This document shows positions 51,407-60,492 of a stretch of 64,000 nucleotides of DNA, piece by piece. The position numbers and the translations under genes are program-made. Source of the DNA: Candidatus Skiveiella danica (GTDB lineage: Bacteria > Pseudomonadota > Gammaproteobacteria > Burkholderiales > Burkholderiaceae_C); contig JADKHE010000005.1 in assembly GCA_016721925.1 (NCBI GenBank), positions 186,001 through 250,000 on the forward strand, written 5' to 3'. The stretch's first letter is position 1. Every line of letters starts with the position of its first letter. A model generated the notes under the pieces. It was not told the origin of the DNA. It ran no database searches and saw nothing but the letters and a program-made list of their open reading frames with translations.

Positions 51407-53460
51407 TCAGGCCATGCCCTGGTGGCGCAGCAGCGCATCCAGACTCGGCTCGCGTCCGCGGAACGCCTTGAATGACTCCATGGCCGGCCGGCTGCCGCCG
51501 GCCTCCAGGATTTCCTGGCGGTATTTTCGGCCGGTTTCCGGGCTGGGCAAGCCCTCGTTACCGCTTGTTTCCTCGAAGGCCGCGTAGGCATCGGCACTCA
51601 GCACTTCGGCCCACTTGTAGCTGTAGTAGCCCGCCGCGTAGCCGCCGGCGAAGATATGGCTGAAGGTGTGCGCGGTGCGGCTGTAGGCCGGCGGCTGCAG
51701 CACCGCCACCTCGGCACGCACCAGGTCCAGCAAGGGCATGAAGTCCTGCGCCGGATCGTGCTCGGTGTGCAGCAGCATGTCGAACAGCGCGAACTCGATC
51801 TGGCGCAGCGTCTGCATGCCGCTCTGGAAGTTCTTGGCCGCGATCATCTTGTCGAACAGCGTGCGGGGCAGGGGCTCGCCGGTGTCCACGTGGGCGGTCA
51901 TGTGGCGCAGCACGTCCCACTCCCAGCAGAAGTTCTCCATGAACTGGCTGGGTAGCTCCACGGCGTCCCACTCGACGCCGCTGATGCCCGCGACGTCGCG
52001 TTCGTTCACCTGGGTCAGCATGTGGTGCAGGCCGTGACCGAACTCGTGGAACAGGGTGGTGACATCGTCGTGCGTCAGCAGCGGCGGCTTGCCGTCCACG
52101 CCGTCGGCAAAGTTGCACACCAGGTGCGCCACCGGGGTCTGCAGGGCACCCGTGTCGGGGCGCAGCCAGCGGGTGCGCACGTCGTCCATCCAGGCGCCGC
52201 CGCGCTTGCCGTTGCGCGCGGGCTGGTCGAGGTAGAACTGGCCTACCAGCTGCGTGCCTTTGTGGGCACCCTCCAGGTGCGTGCGTTCGATGCGGTAGAA
52301 CTGCACCGAGGGGTGCCAGACCGGCGCGGTGTCGGGCAGGATCGACACCTCGAACAGCGTCTCGATGATCTTGAACAGACCCGCCAGCACCTTGGGCGCG
52401 GTGAAGTACTGCTTGACGTCCTGTTCGCTGAACGCGTAGCGCGCTTCCTTCAGCTTCTCGCTGATGTAGGGCCAGTCCCAGGGTTGCGGATCCGCCAGGC
52501 CCAGATGCTCGGCGGCGAAGGCGCGCAGGTCGGCCACGTCTTTTTCGGCATACGGCCGGGCTTTTTTCGAGAGGTCGCGCAGGAACGTGATGACCTCCTG
52601 CGGCGACTCGGCCATCTTGGGCACCACCGAGACCTCGCCGAAGTTGACAAAGCCCAGCAGCCGGGCTTCTTCCTGTCGCAGTGCCAGGATATCGCGGATC
52701 AACGCACTGTTGTCGAAACGGGCGGCATCGCCTTCAGCCTGGTCCGAGGCCCGCGTGACGTACGCGCGGTACAGCACGTGGCGCAGGGCGCTGCTGCGTG
52801 CGAACTGCATGACGGGCAGGTAGCACGGCATCTTGAGCGTGAGCTTGTAGCCTGCCTTGCCTTGCGCCGCAGCCGCGGCCAGGGCGGTCTGTTTCACGTC
52901 GTCCGGCACGCCGTCAAGCTCCGCCTCGCTGGCGATGTACTCGAAGGCGTCTGTGGCATCGAGCGCGTTCTCGCTGAATTTCTGGGCCAGTTCGGCCTGG
53001 CGCTCCTGGATCTGGGCAAATCGCTCGCGGGCGGCGCCCGTCAGTTCGGCTCCGCCGAGCACGAAGTTGCGCAGGGTGTTGCGGTGGGCCTGGCGCTGCT
53101 CCGCGTTCAGGCTTTCGGGTCGATGGCCTTGTACTTGGCAAAGAGGCGCTCATCGGCACCCAGGCGGGTCCAGAACTCGGTGATCTTGGGCAGAACGGCA
53201 TTGAAGGCCGCGCGCAGCTCGGGCGTGTCGGCCACGCTGTTGAGGTGGGCGACCGCACCCCACGCGCGGCCCAGGCGCTCGGTGGCAACGTCCAGCACGG
53301 TGGCGATCGAGGTCCACTTCGCGGGGAAATCGGGCGCGGTGACGGTCGCGAGTGCGCTCTCCGCGCTCGCCAGCAGATCGTCCATGGCCGGTGCCACGTG
53401 CTCGGGCCGGATCTGGTCGAAACGGGGCAGGTCGGAAAAATCGAGAAGCGGATTGTTCAT
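51407..53460 (-). pseudogene. prlC: Oligopeptidase A (M3 family), frameshifted near the N-terminus
   Basis: Oligopeptidase A degrades cytoplasmic peptides, including cleaved signal peptides. The N-terminal frame (53460 to 53107) starts MNNPLLDFSDLPRFDQIRPE and stops after AKYKAIDPKA. The family continuation SLNAEQRQAHRNTLRNFVLG runs in the next frame to 51407, with the zinc motif HEFGHGLHHML. One base is missing in the CCGAAAGCC region near 53110. Restored, it has 684 residues, full family length. A read error is at least as likely as true loss because the rest is intact. Confidence 0.9.
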
Positions 53461-53490
53461 GGGGCTCAGGTGGCGGCGTTCAGGGCGGGT

Positions 53491-54354
53491 TCAAGGCCGG
53501 GGGCCTGCGGCGGCGCGCTCGGCAGCTTCCAGCGTGTTGACCAGCAGCATGGTGATGGTCATCGGCCCGACGCCACCCGGAACCGGCGTGATGTGGCTGG
53601 CCACCTCTTGCACACCGGCAAAGTCGACGTCGCCACACAGCTTGCCATCGTCATTGCGGTTCATGCCCACATCGATCACGACAGCACCGGGCTTGACCAT
53701 GTCGGCCGTCAGCACGTTGCGCTTGCCCACGGCCGCCACGATCACATCGGCCTGGCGGGTGTGGTGGCCCATGTCGGCGGTGGCGCTGTGGCAGATCGTG
53801 ACCGTGGCGTTGGCCTGGAGCAGCAACAGGGCCATGGGCTTGCCCACGGTGTTGCTGCGCCCGATGACCACCGCGTGCTTGCCGCGCAGGTCGATGCCGG
53901 TGGTTTCGATCAGCTTCATGCAGCCGTAGGGCGTGCAGGGCCGAAAACCCGGCTGCCCGGTCATGAGTTCACCGGCGCTCAGGGTGGCATAGCCGTCGAC
54001 GTCCTTGCTGGTGGCGATGGCCTCGATCACCTTGTGCGGATGGATGTGCTTTGGCAGTGGCATCTGCACCAGGATGCCGTGGATCGTCGGGTCGGCGTTG
54101 AGCGCGGCGATACGTTCGAGAAGCGCGTCCTCCGTCAGCGTGGCCTCGTACTTCTCGAACACCGAGCGCACGCCGGTGTCCGCGCAGGCCTTGATCTTGT
54201 TGCGCACGTAGACCGCGCTGGCCGGGTCGTCGCCGACCAGGATGACGGCCAGCCCGGGAGTGATGGCGCGGGACTGGAGCGCCTGGACGCGCGCGGCGAC
54301 ATCGGCGCGAAGGCGGGCCGACAGGGCCACGCCGTCAATCAGTTGGGCAGTCAT
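53491..54354 (-). CDS. folD: Methylenetetrahydrofolate dehydrogenase / cyclohydrolase
   Basis: FolD interconverts 5,10-methylene- and 10-formyl-tetrahydrofolate for purine and formyl-Met supply. The 287-residue protein has Tyr49 and Lys53 in AVYVRNKIKAC and the signatures GILVQMPLPKHI and PGGVGPMTITMLL. The NADP loop is VVIGRSNTVGKP. The ATG at 54354 is chosen; upstream sequence in frame is non-family. It begins about 70 bp after the response regulator stop. Confidence 0.96.
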   Translation of the reverse strand: MTAQLIDGVALSARLRADVAARVQALQSRAITPGLAVILVGDDPASAVYVRNKIKACADTGVRSVFEKYEATLTEDALLERIAALNADPTIHGILVQMPLPKHIHPHKVIEAIATSKDVDGYATLSAGELMTGQPGFRPCTPYGCMKLIETTGIDLRGKHAVVIGRSNTVGKPMALLLLQANATVTICHSATADMGHHTRQADVIVAAVGKRNVLTADMVKPGAVVIDVGMNRNDDGKLCGDVDFAGVQEVASHITPVPGGVGPMTITMLLVNTLEAAERAAAGPRP

Positions 54355-54427
54355 GGGTATTCCTTCAAGAGTCAAAACGCCCGCGGAACCGTCACTCGCG
54401 GGCGTGGGCGTGCAGAGCGCGATCCGC

Positions 54428-55054
54428 TCAGGCTTTGGTCGCGGTTTGTCCGAGCGCAATTTTCAGGAGATCGGCCACCGTGTTGGCGTTGAGCTTTTCC
54501 ATGATGTTGGCGCGATGCGCCTCCACCGTCTTGATGCTGATGCCCAGGTCGTCGGCGATCTGCTTGTTCAGGCGCCCGGCCACGATGCGCTCCAGGACTT
54601 GCGATTCGCGCCCGGTCAGCTTGGAGATCAGCGCGTCACGGCTGGCGGTCTGCTGATGGTCGGCAAAGGCGCTGCGTGCATGCCCCAGCATGCGTTCCAC
54701 CAAGGTGGCCAGGGCCTCCTCGTTGAAGGGCTTCTGGATGAAGTCCATCGCGCCTTTCTTCATGGTGTTGACAGCCATGGGCACGTCACCGTGCCCGGTG
54801 ATGAAGACGATGGGCAGGGGGGAACGGCGCTCAATCAGGCGGTCCTGCAACTCCAGCCCGGTCATGCCCGCCATGCGGATGTCCACAATCAGGCAGGCCA
54901 CTTCGCGCGGGTCGTAACGACTGAGGAAGGATTCCGCCGAATCGAAACATCGGACCCGGTAGTCCTTGCCCTCCAGCAGCCACTGCAGCGAGTCGCGGAC
55001 GGCTTCATCGTCATCGACCACATAGACAGTCCCCTTTTTTGGAATCAAGCTCAT
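54428..55054 (-). CDS. FixJ/NarL-type response regulator
   Basis: This 208-residue regulator has a receiver domain (phosphoacceptor Asp58 in CLIVDIRM, DDDEAVRD, late Lys in FIQKPF). A LuxR-type helix-turn-helix follows (LTGRESQVLERIVAGRLNKQ, KTVEAHRANIM). Its ATG overlaps the kinase stop (ATGA). The pair lies beside, and divergent from, the pyruvate dehydrogenase operon, which is a plausible target. A much longer open frame on this strand is the kinase read out of frame. Confidence 0.92.
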   Translation of the reverse strand: MSLIPKKGTVYVVDDDEAVRDSLQWLLEGKDYRVRCFDSAESFLSRYDPREVACLIVDIRMAGMTGLELQDRLIERRSPLPIVFITGHGDVPMAVNTMKKGAMDFIQKPFNEEALATLVERMLGHARSAFADHQQTASRDALISKLTGRESQVLERIVAGRLNKQIADDLGISIKTVEAHRANIMEKLNANTVADLLKIALGQTATKA

Positions 55055-57645
55055 GCAGTTACCCCGGAATCCTTGAATGCATCGATTTGCGGGCTGTCGG
55101 TGACCGGAATCCAGAACGAGAAGCAGCAACCGACAACCTCCTGACCATTGTAGAGGTTCCGCGCCTGCATCCGGCCGTGGTGCGATTCCACGATGCTGCG
55201 GCACAGGTTCAGCCCGATGCCCATGCCTTCGGCCTTGGTGGAGAAGAAGGCCTCGAACAGGCGCTCCATGACCTCCGGTGCCAGCCCCTGGCCGGTGTCG
55301 GTGACCGAGAACTCCACCGCGCGCAGGCCCTCCTCGATCTTGGGCAATACCCGCAGCTCCACGTTGCGCCGCGCCGAGGGTCGCGCGGCCGTGTCGATGG
55401 ACTCCGCTGCGTTCTTCATGAGGTTGACCAGCACCTGTTCGATCAGGATCGGGTCGACCCGCAGTTCGGGCAGCCGCGCGGCGATGTGGTACGTGAGGCG
55501 CACGTTGCGCCGGCGGAACTCGATCTCGGCCAGTTCCACGGCCTCTGCCACCATGCCGGGAACGTCGGAGAGTGTGCGGTTGGGCTCGCTGCGCTTCACG
55601 AAAGACCGGATGCGCTGGATGATCTGGCCCGCCCGCTGGGCCTGTCGCGACGTCTTTTCCAGTGCGCCTAGCAAGTCCTCGTCGGTGATCTTCTTGTCTT
55701 TGATGCGCGAGACCATGCCGTTGCAGTAGTTGTTGATGGCGGTGAGCGGCTGGTTCAGTTCGTGCGCCACGCTGGAGGCCATTTCGCCCATGGTGATGAG
55801 GCGGCTGGCGGAATGGGCGCGCTCGGCCTGCGCCGCGGACAGCTCTTCGGCCTCGCGGCGGGGCGTGATGTCGGTGGCGATCACCATCTGCGCCAGGCGG
55901 CCGTCGACCCAGTTCAGGTAGCGCGAGCGGACCTCCAGCCATTTGCCCAGCTGCGCGACGTAGATCTCGGCGTTTTCCGGCCGGGCAGTGGTCAGCGTGC
56001 CGGTGGGCAGTCCGGCCAGTCCATCCACATCGTCCAGGCCGTCGTCGCTGAGACGCTGCTCGGGCATGCCGGCCTGCTCGACCAGCTGCAGGTGGCCTGT
56101 GGCCTGTGTGCCAAACCACAGCCGGTACAGCTTGTTGGCGAACAGCAGTTCCTCGCTGCCCAGGGGCGCCACCGACACCGAGGCATCCAGGGCCTCCAGC
56201 ACGGTCGTGAAGCGCTCGTAGGATGCGGAAAGCTGTTCCCGGATGCGGTTGGGTTCGGTGATGTCGGTCATCGACGTCATCCAGCCGGACTGCTTGCCCA
56301 ATGCATCGATCAGGGGCGAGACATAGAGCCTGGCATCGAACAGGGAGCCATCCTTGCGCTTGACCCGGAACTGCACGCCGGCCGGCGGGATCTTGCCGCT
56401 CAGCTCCTCCTGCAAACGCGCGTGAAGAATGGGGTGGTCTTCCTCGGGCCAGTACGGGAAGGGCGCGGTCCGGCCGACCAGTTCGGCCTCGGACCAGCCC
56501 GTCATCTGGCAGAACGCCGGATTGACGTAGGTGATGCGTCCCTGCATGTCCAGCGCCCGCATGCCGGTCAGCATCGAGTTTTCCATGGCTCGGCGGAACG
56601 TGGTTTCGGCCACCAGGGCATTCTGGGTGTGCATGCGCCGTCGGGTGTGGCGCCAGTTGGCAATCAGCATCCAGGCCGTCATGGCGCTGAGCGCGCACAC
56701 CAGCCAGAACAGGCCGCTGCCGACCACCCCGAGCGACGTGCGCCAGGCCTGGGCGCGCAGGATCAGGCCATTGCCGACCGGTGAGACGGGTACTTCGTCT
56801 TCGTTGACGTGGGTGGCCCAGGGCAGAAATCCCATGCTGTTCTGGCGCTCGGGAATGGCCCGGCCGGCCAGTACGTTGTCGCGGCTGTCGAGCAGGGTGA
56901 CGGCGTATTTGGCCGATATCTCTGTCGGCACCGCGTACCGCAGAAGGTTGTCGATCGAGTATTCACCCAGGATCACCCCGGCGAAGTGCCCTTGCTCCGT
57001 CAGGGGTGTGTGCAGTTGCAGCAGCGGCATGGTCGGCGTGCTGGCCGCTGGTTGCGAGTACACCGGCTGCAACAGGTCGCGTGCCAGTCCGAACGTCGTT
57101 TCGGTATCGCCCGGCTTGAGCTTTTCACCCGCTACCCACGGATTTCCGGCGGCGAGGCTGGGCGTGACCTGGCTGGCGATGATCCGGCGACTGGCGTCGA
57201 TCCAGGTGATGGCCTGCAGCTCAGGGTATTGCACCACCAGCGCCTCGGCGCGCGCCATGAATTCCTCGGGATCCATCTCCTTGTTGGAGATGTCGCGCGC
57301 CAGGCGCATGAGCTGCTCCTGACGTTCCAGAAGGCGCAGGCGCAGACGCTGCTGGGCGTATTCCAGGTCACGCTTGACCGCTTCCTGTTCCCGTTCGACC
57401 TCCTCCAGCCGGAGGTAGCCGAAAGCCGCCACGATGGCGGCCAGGAACAGAAGCACCGCCGCCAGCGGCGCCAGCATGGCAAAGCGGTCCTGGCGGTGGC
57501 TCGATTGGCTGCTCCACCACCGCTGCCACCACGCTCGCGGCGCAATCGCCTGCGGGAAGCCGTGTGGCGTTGGGGTCGGATGGCTCATGAGCCGCAGTGT
57601 AGGGGAAGCGTGCGACGACGAACGCTGAAGGGCCGGCTGAGTCAT
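55051..57645 (-). CDS. PAS-domain sensor histidine kinase
   Basis: The kinase is about 864 residues. It has a membrane helix near 56-78, an extracytoplasmic sensing region to about 310, and a second helix near 315-335. One clear PAS domain (SMLTGMRALDMQGRITYVNP) and a second PAS-like region follow, then HisKA and HATPase domains. The phospho-acceptor His is in SVAHELNQPLTAINNY; the ATP lid includes VLVNLMKNAAES and GQGLAPEVMERLFEAFFSTK. The FixL-like linker and the partner response regulator identify it as a two-component pair. The start may instead be the ATG at 57588. Confidence 0.9.
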   Translation of the reverse strand: MTQPALQRSSSHASPTLRLMSHPTPTPHGFPQAIAPRAWWQRWWSSQSSHRQDRFAMLAPLAAVLLFLAAIVAAFGYLRLEEVEREQEAVKRDLEYAQQRLRLRLLERQEQLMRLARDISNKEMDPEEFMARAEALVVQYPELQAITWIDASRRIIASQVTPSLAAGNPWVAGEKLKPGDTETTFGLARDLLQPVYSQPAASTPTMPLLQLHTPLTEQGHFAGVILGEYSIDNLLRYAVPTEISAKYAVTLLDSRDNVLAGRAIPERQNSMGFLPWATHVNEDEVPVSPVGNGLILRAQAWRTSLGVVGSGLFWLVCALSAMTAWMLIANWRHTRRRMHTQNALVAETTFRRAMENSMLTGMRALDMQGRITYVNPAFCQMTGWSEAELVGRTAPFPYWPEEDHPILHARLQEELSGKIPPAGVQFRVKRKDGSLFDARLYVSPLIDALGKQSGWMTSMTDITEPNRIREQLSASYERFTTVLEALDASVSVAPLGSEELLFANKLYRLWFGTQATGHLQLVEQAGMPEQRLSDDGLDDVDGLAGLPTGTLTTARPENAEIYVAQLGKWLEVRSRYLNWVDGRLAQMVIATDITPRREAEELSAAQAERAHSASRLITMGEMASSVAHELNQPLTAINNYCNGMVSRIKDKKITDEDLLGALEKTSRQAQRAGQIIQRIRSFVKRSEPNRTLSDVPGMVAEAVELAEIEFRRRNVRLTYHIAARLPELRVDPILIEQVLVNLMKNAAESIDTAARPSARRNVELRVLPKIEEGLRAVEFSVTDTGQGLAPEVMERLFEAFFSTKAEGMGIGLNLCRSIVESHHGRMQARNLYNGQEVVGCCFSFWIPVTDSPQIDAFKDSGVTA

Positions 57646-57690
57646 TGTTTTGCATCATCAAATTCCATTATATGAAACACACTAGCGCAA

Positions 57691-57704
57691 TTTGAAATTT
57701 CAAA
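57691..57704 (+). promoter_or_regulatory. 14-bp palindrome upstream of aceE
   Basis: TTTGAAATTTCAAA is its own reverse complement and stands in the AT-rich divergent spacer between the kinase gene and aceE, 65 bp before the aceE start. Possible operator; the binding protein is unknown. Confidence 0.4.
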
Positions 57705-57768
57705 AGATTTGTGCGAAACTAGAGGTCTCGTACTAAATTCCATGACACACCCAAAAGGAGACAAGCCG

Positions 57769-60474
57769 ATGTCAGCCATACCCGAGAACCCCGCCGGCTC
57801 CGCCCGTGTGGACGCGGACCAGCAGGAAACCCGCGAATGGATGGATGCCCTGAGCGCCGTGATCGAGGCCGAAGGCCCCGAGCGTGCCCACTACCTGCTG
57901 GAACAACTCCTGGAGCACGCCCGCCAGAGCAGCATCGACATGCCGTTCTCGGCCAATACCGGCTATGTGAACACCATCGAGACGGACCAGGAAGAGCGTT
58001 GCCCCGGCAACATCGAGATCGAGGAGCGCCTGCGCGCCTACATGCGCTGGAACGCGATGGCGATGGTGGTCAAGGCGAACCGGCACAACCCGGAAGACGG
58101 GGGCGACCTTGGCGGCCACATCGGTTCCTTTGCCTCGCTGGCCCACATGTTCGGCGCCGGCTTCAACCACTTCTGGCACGCCGAGAGTGAAAACCACGGG
58201 GGCGACTGCCTTTACATCCAGGGTCATGTGTCACCGGGCGTGTACGCCCGCGCCTATCTGGAAGGCCGCCTGACCGAGGAGCAGTTGCTGAATTTCCGCC
58301 AGGAAGTCGATGGCAAGGGCCTGTCCAGCTACCCGCACCCCAAGCTGATGCCCGAGTTCTGGCAGTTCCCGACGGTCTCCATGGGCCTGGGCCCGCTGAT
58401 GGCGATCTACCAGGCACGCTTCCTGAAGTACCTGCACGCGCGCGGCATCGCCAACACCGAAAACCGCAAGGTCTGGGTGTTCTGCGGCGACGGCGAGATG
58501 GACGAGGTGGAGAGCCTGGGCGCCATCGGCCTGGCGGCGCGCGAGAAGCTGGACAACCTGGTCTTCGTCATCAACTGCAACCTGCAGCGCCTGGACGGCC
58601 CGGTGCGCGGCAACGGCAAGATCATCCAGGAGCTCGAAGGCGAGTTCCGCGGTTCGGGCTGGAACGTGATCAAGCTGCTCTGGGGCAGCGAGTGGGATCC
58701 GCTGCTGGCGCGCGACAAGGACGGCGCGCTGCGCAAGCTGATGATGGACACGCTCGACGGCGACTACCAGTCCTTCAAGGCCAACGACGGCGCCTACGTG
58801 CGCAAGCACTTCTTCGGGCGCGACCCCAAGACGCTCGAAATGGTCGCCAAGATGAGCGATGCCGACATCTGGGCGCTACGCCGCGGCGGCCACGACCCGC
58901 AGAAGGTCTATGCCGCGTACCACAAGGCGGTGAACCACAAGGGACAGCCCACCGTGCTGCTGATCAAGACCGTCAAGGGTTTTGGCATGGGCAAGAGCGG
59001 CGAGGGCAAGAACAACGTGCACCAGACCAAGAAGCTGACCGACGAGGACATCAAGATCTTCCGCGACCGCTTCAACATTCCCATTCCCGACAGCCAGCTG
59101 GCCGAGATCCCGTTCTACAAGCCGGCCGACGACACACCGGAAATGCGTTACCTGCACGAGCGCCGCAAGGCCTTGGGCGGCTACCTGCCACACCGTCGCA
59201 CCAAGGCCGACGAAAGCTTTACGGTGCCCTCGCTGGAGATTTTCAAGAGCGTGATGGAGCCCACGGCCGAGGGCCGTGAGATTTCCACGACCCAGGCCTA
59301 CGTGCGCTTCCTGACCCAGCTGCTGCGCGACCAGGCGCTGGGCCCGCGCGTGGTGCCCATCCTGGTGGATGAGGCCCGCACCTTCGGCATGGAAGGGCTG
59401 TTCCGCCAGATCGGCATCTACAACCCCGCAGGACAGCAGTACACCCCGGTCGACAAGGACCAGGTGATGTACTACAAGGAAGACACCAAGGGCCAGATCC
59501 TGCAGGAAGGCATCAACGAGGCCGGCGGCATGGCCAGCTGGATTGCTGCGGCCACCAGCTACAGCACCAGCAACCGCATCATGGTGCCGTTCTATGTGTA
59601 CTACTCGATGTTCGGCTTCCAGCGCATCGGCGACCTGGCCTGGGCGGCGGGCGACATGCAGGCGCGCGGTTTCCTGCTGGGCGGCACCTCCGGGCGCACC
59701 ACGCTCAACGGCGAGGGCCTGCAGCACGAAGACGGCCACAGCCACATCATGGCCGGCACCATCCCCAACTGCATCAGCTACGACCCGACCTTCGCGCACG
59801 AAGTCGGCGTGATCCTGCACCATGGCCTCAAGCGCATGGTCGAGAAGCAGGACAACGTCTTCTACTACCTGACGCTGCTCAACGAGAACTACGCCATGCC
59901 CGGTCTGACACCCGGCACCGAAGAGCAGATCATCAAGGGCATGTACCTCTGCAAGGAAGGCGCCAAGCTGACGCCGCGCGTGCAGCTGCTGGGCAGCGGC
60001 ACCATCCTGCGCGAGTCGATCGCGGCGCAGGTGCTGCTGGAGAAGGACTGGGGCGTGGCCGCCAACGTCTGGAGCTGCCCAAGCTTCAACGAGCTCACCC
60101 GCGACGGCCAGGACGCCGACCGCTGGAACCTGCTGCACCCGACCGAGGAGCAGCGTGTGCCCTTCGTCAGCCAACAACTGGCGGCCCACGCCGGCCCGGT
60201 CATCGCGTCCACCGACTACATGAAGGCCTACGCCGAGCAGATCCGCCCCTTCATCCCCAAGGGCCGCAGCTACCGCGTGCTGGGCACCGACGGCTTTGGC
60301 CGCAGCGACTTCCGCAGCAAGCTGCGCGAGCATTTCGAGGTCAACCGCCACTTCATCGTCGTCGCCGCCCTGCGCTCGCTGGCTGACGAGGGCACGATCC
60401 CCATGGCCAAGGTGGCCGAGGCCATCAAGAAGTACGGCATCAAGACCGACAAGATCAACCCGCTGTACGCCTGA
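57769..60474 (+). CDS. aceE: Pyruvate dehydrogenase E1 component (homodimeric)
   Basis: AceE decarboxylates pyruvate with thiamine diphosphate and reduces the E2 lipoyl groups. The 901-residue homodimeric E1 has the thiamine motif GDGEMDEVESLGAIGLAA with the NCNLQRLDGPVRGN helix, and later DGHSHIMAGTIPNC. ADPHPKLMPEFWQFPTVS-like sequence is also typical. AAGGAG at 57754-57759 fits the ATG at 57769; an in-frame ATG at 57742 is less likely. It is followed by aceF after 18 bp. Confidence 0.96.
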   Translation: MSAIPENPAGSARVDADQQETREWMDALSAVIEAEGPERAHYLLEQLLEHARQSSIDMPFSANTGYVNTIETDQEERCPGNIEIEERLRAYMRWNAMAMVVKANRHNPEDGGDLGGHIGSFASLAHMFGAGFNHFWHAESENHGGDCLYIQGHVSPGVYARAYLEGRLTEEQLLNFRQEVDGKGLSSYPHPKLMPEFWQFPTVSMGLGPLMAIYQARFLKYLHARGIANTENRKVWVFCGDGEMDEVESLGAIGLAAREKLDNLVFVINCNLQRLDGPVRGNGKIIQELEGEFRGSGWNVIKLLWGSEWDPLLARDKDGALRKLMMDTLDGDYQSFKANDGAYVRKHFFGRDPKTLEMVAKMSDADIWALRRGGHDPQKVYAAYHKAVNHKGQPTVLLIKTVKGFGMGKSGEGKNNVHQTKKLTDEDIKIFRDRFNIPIPDSQLAEIPFYKPADDTPEMRYLHERRKALGGYLPHRRTKADESFTVPSLEIFKSVMEPTAEGREISTTQAYVRFLTQLLRDQALGPRVVPILVDEARTFGMEGLFRQIGIYNPAGQQYTPVDKDQVMYYKEDTKGQILQEGINEAGGMASWIAAATSYSTSNRIMVPFYVYYSMFGFQRIGDLAWAAGDMQARGFLLGGTSGRTTLNGEGLQHEDGHSHIMAGTIPNCISYDPTFAHEVGVILHHGLKRMVEKQDNVFYYLTLLNENYAMPGLTPGTEEQIIKGMYLCKEGAKLTPRVQLLGSGTILRESIAAQVLLEKDWGVAANVWSCPSFNELTRDGQDADRWNLLHPTEEQRVPFVSQQLAAHAGPVIASTDYMKAYAEQIRPFIPKGRSYRVLGTDGFGRSDFRSKLREHFEVNRHFIVVAALRSLADEGTIPMAKVAEAIKKYGIKTDKINPLYA

Positions 60475-60492
60475 CAACCTCCGGAGACACAC

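Noticed and set aside
55055..56698. A long upstream extension of the response regulator frame
   Set aside because: This is the histidine kinase read out of frame; the regulator starts at 55054 with an ATGA overlap.
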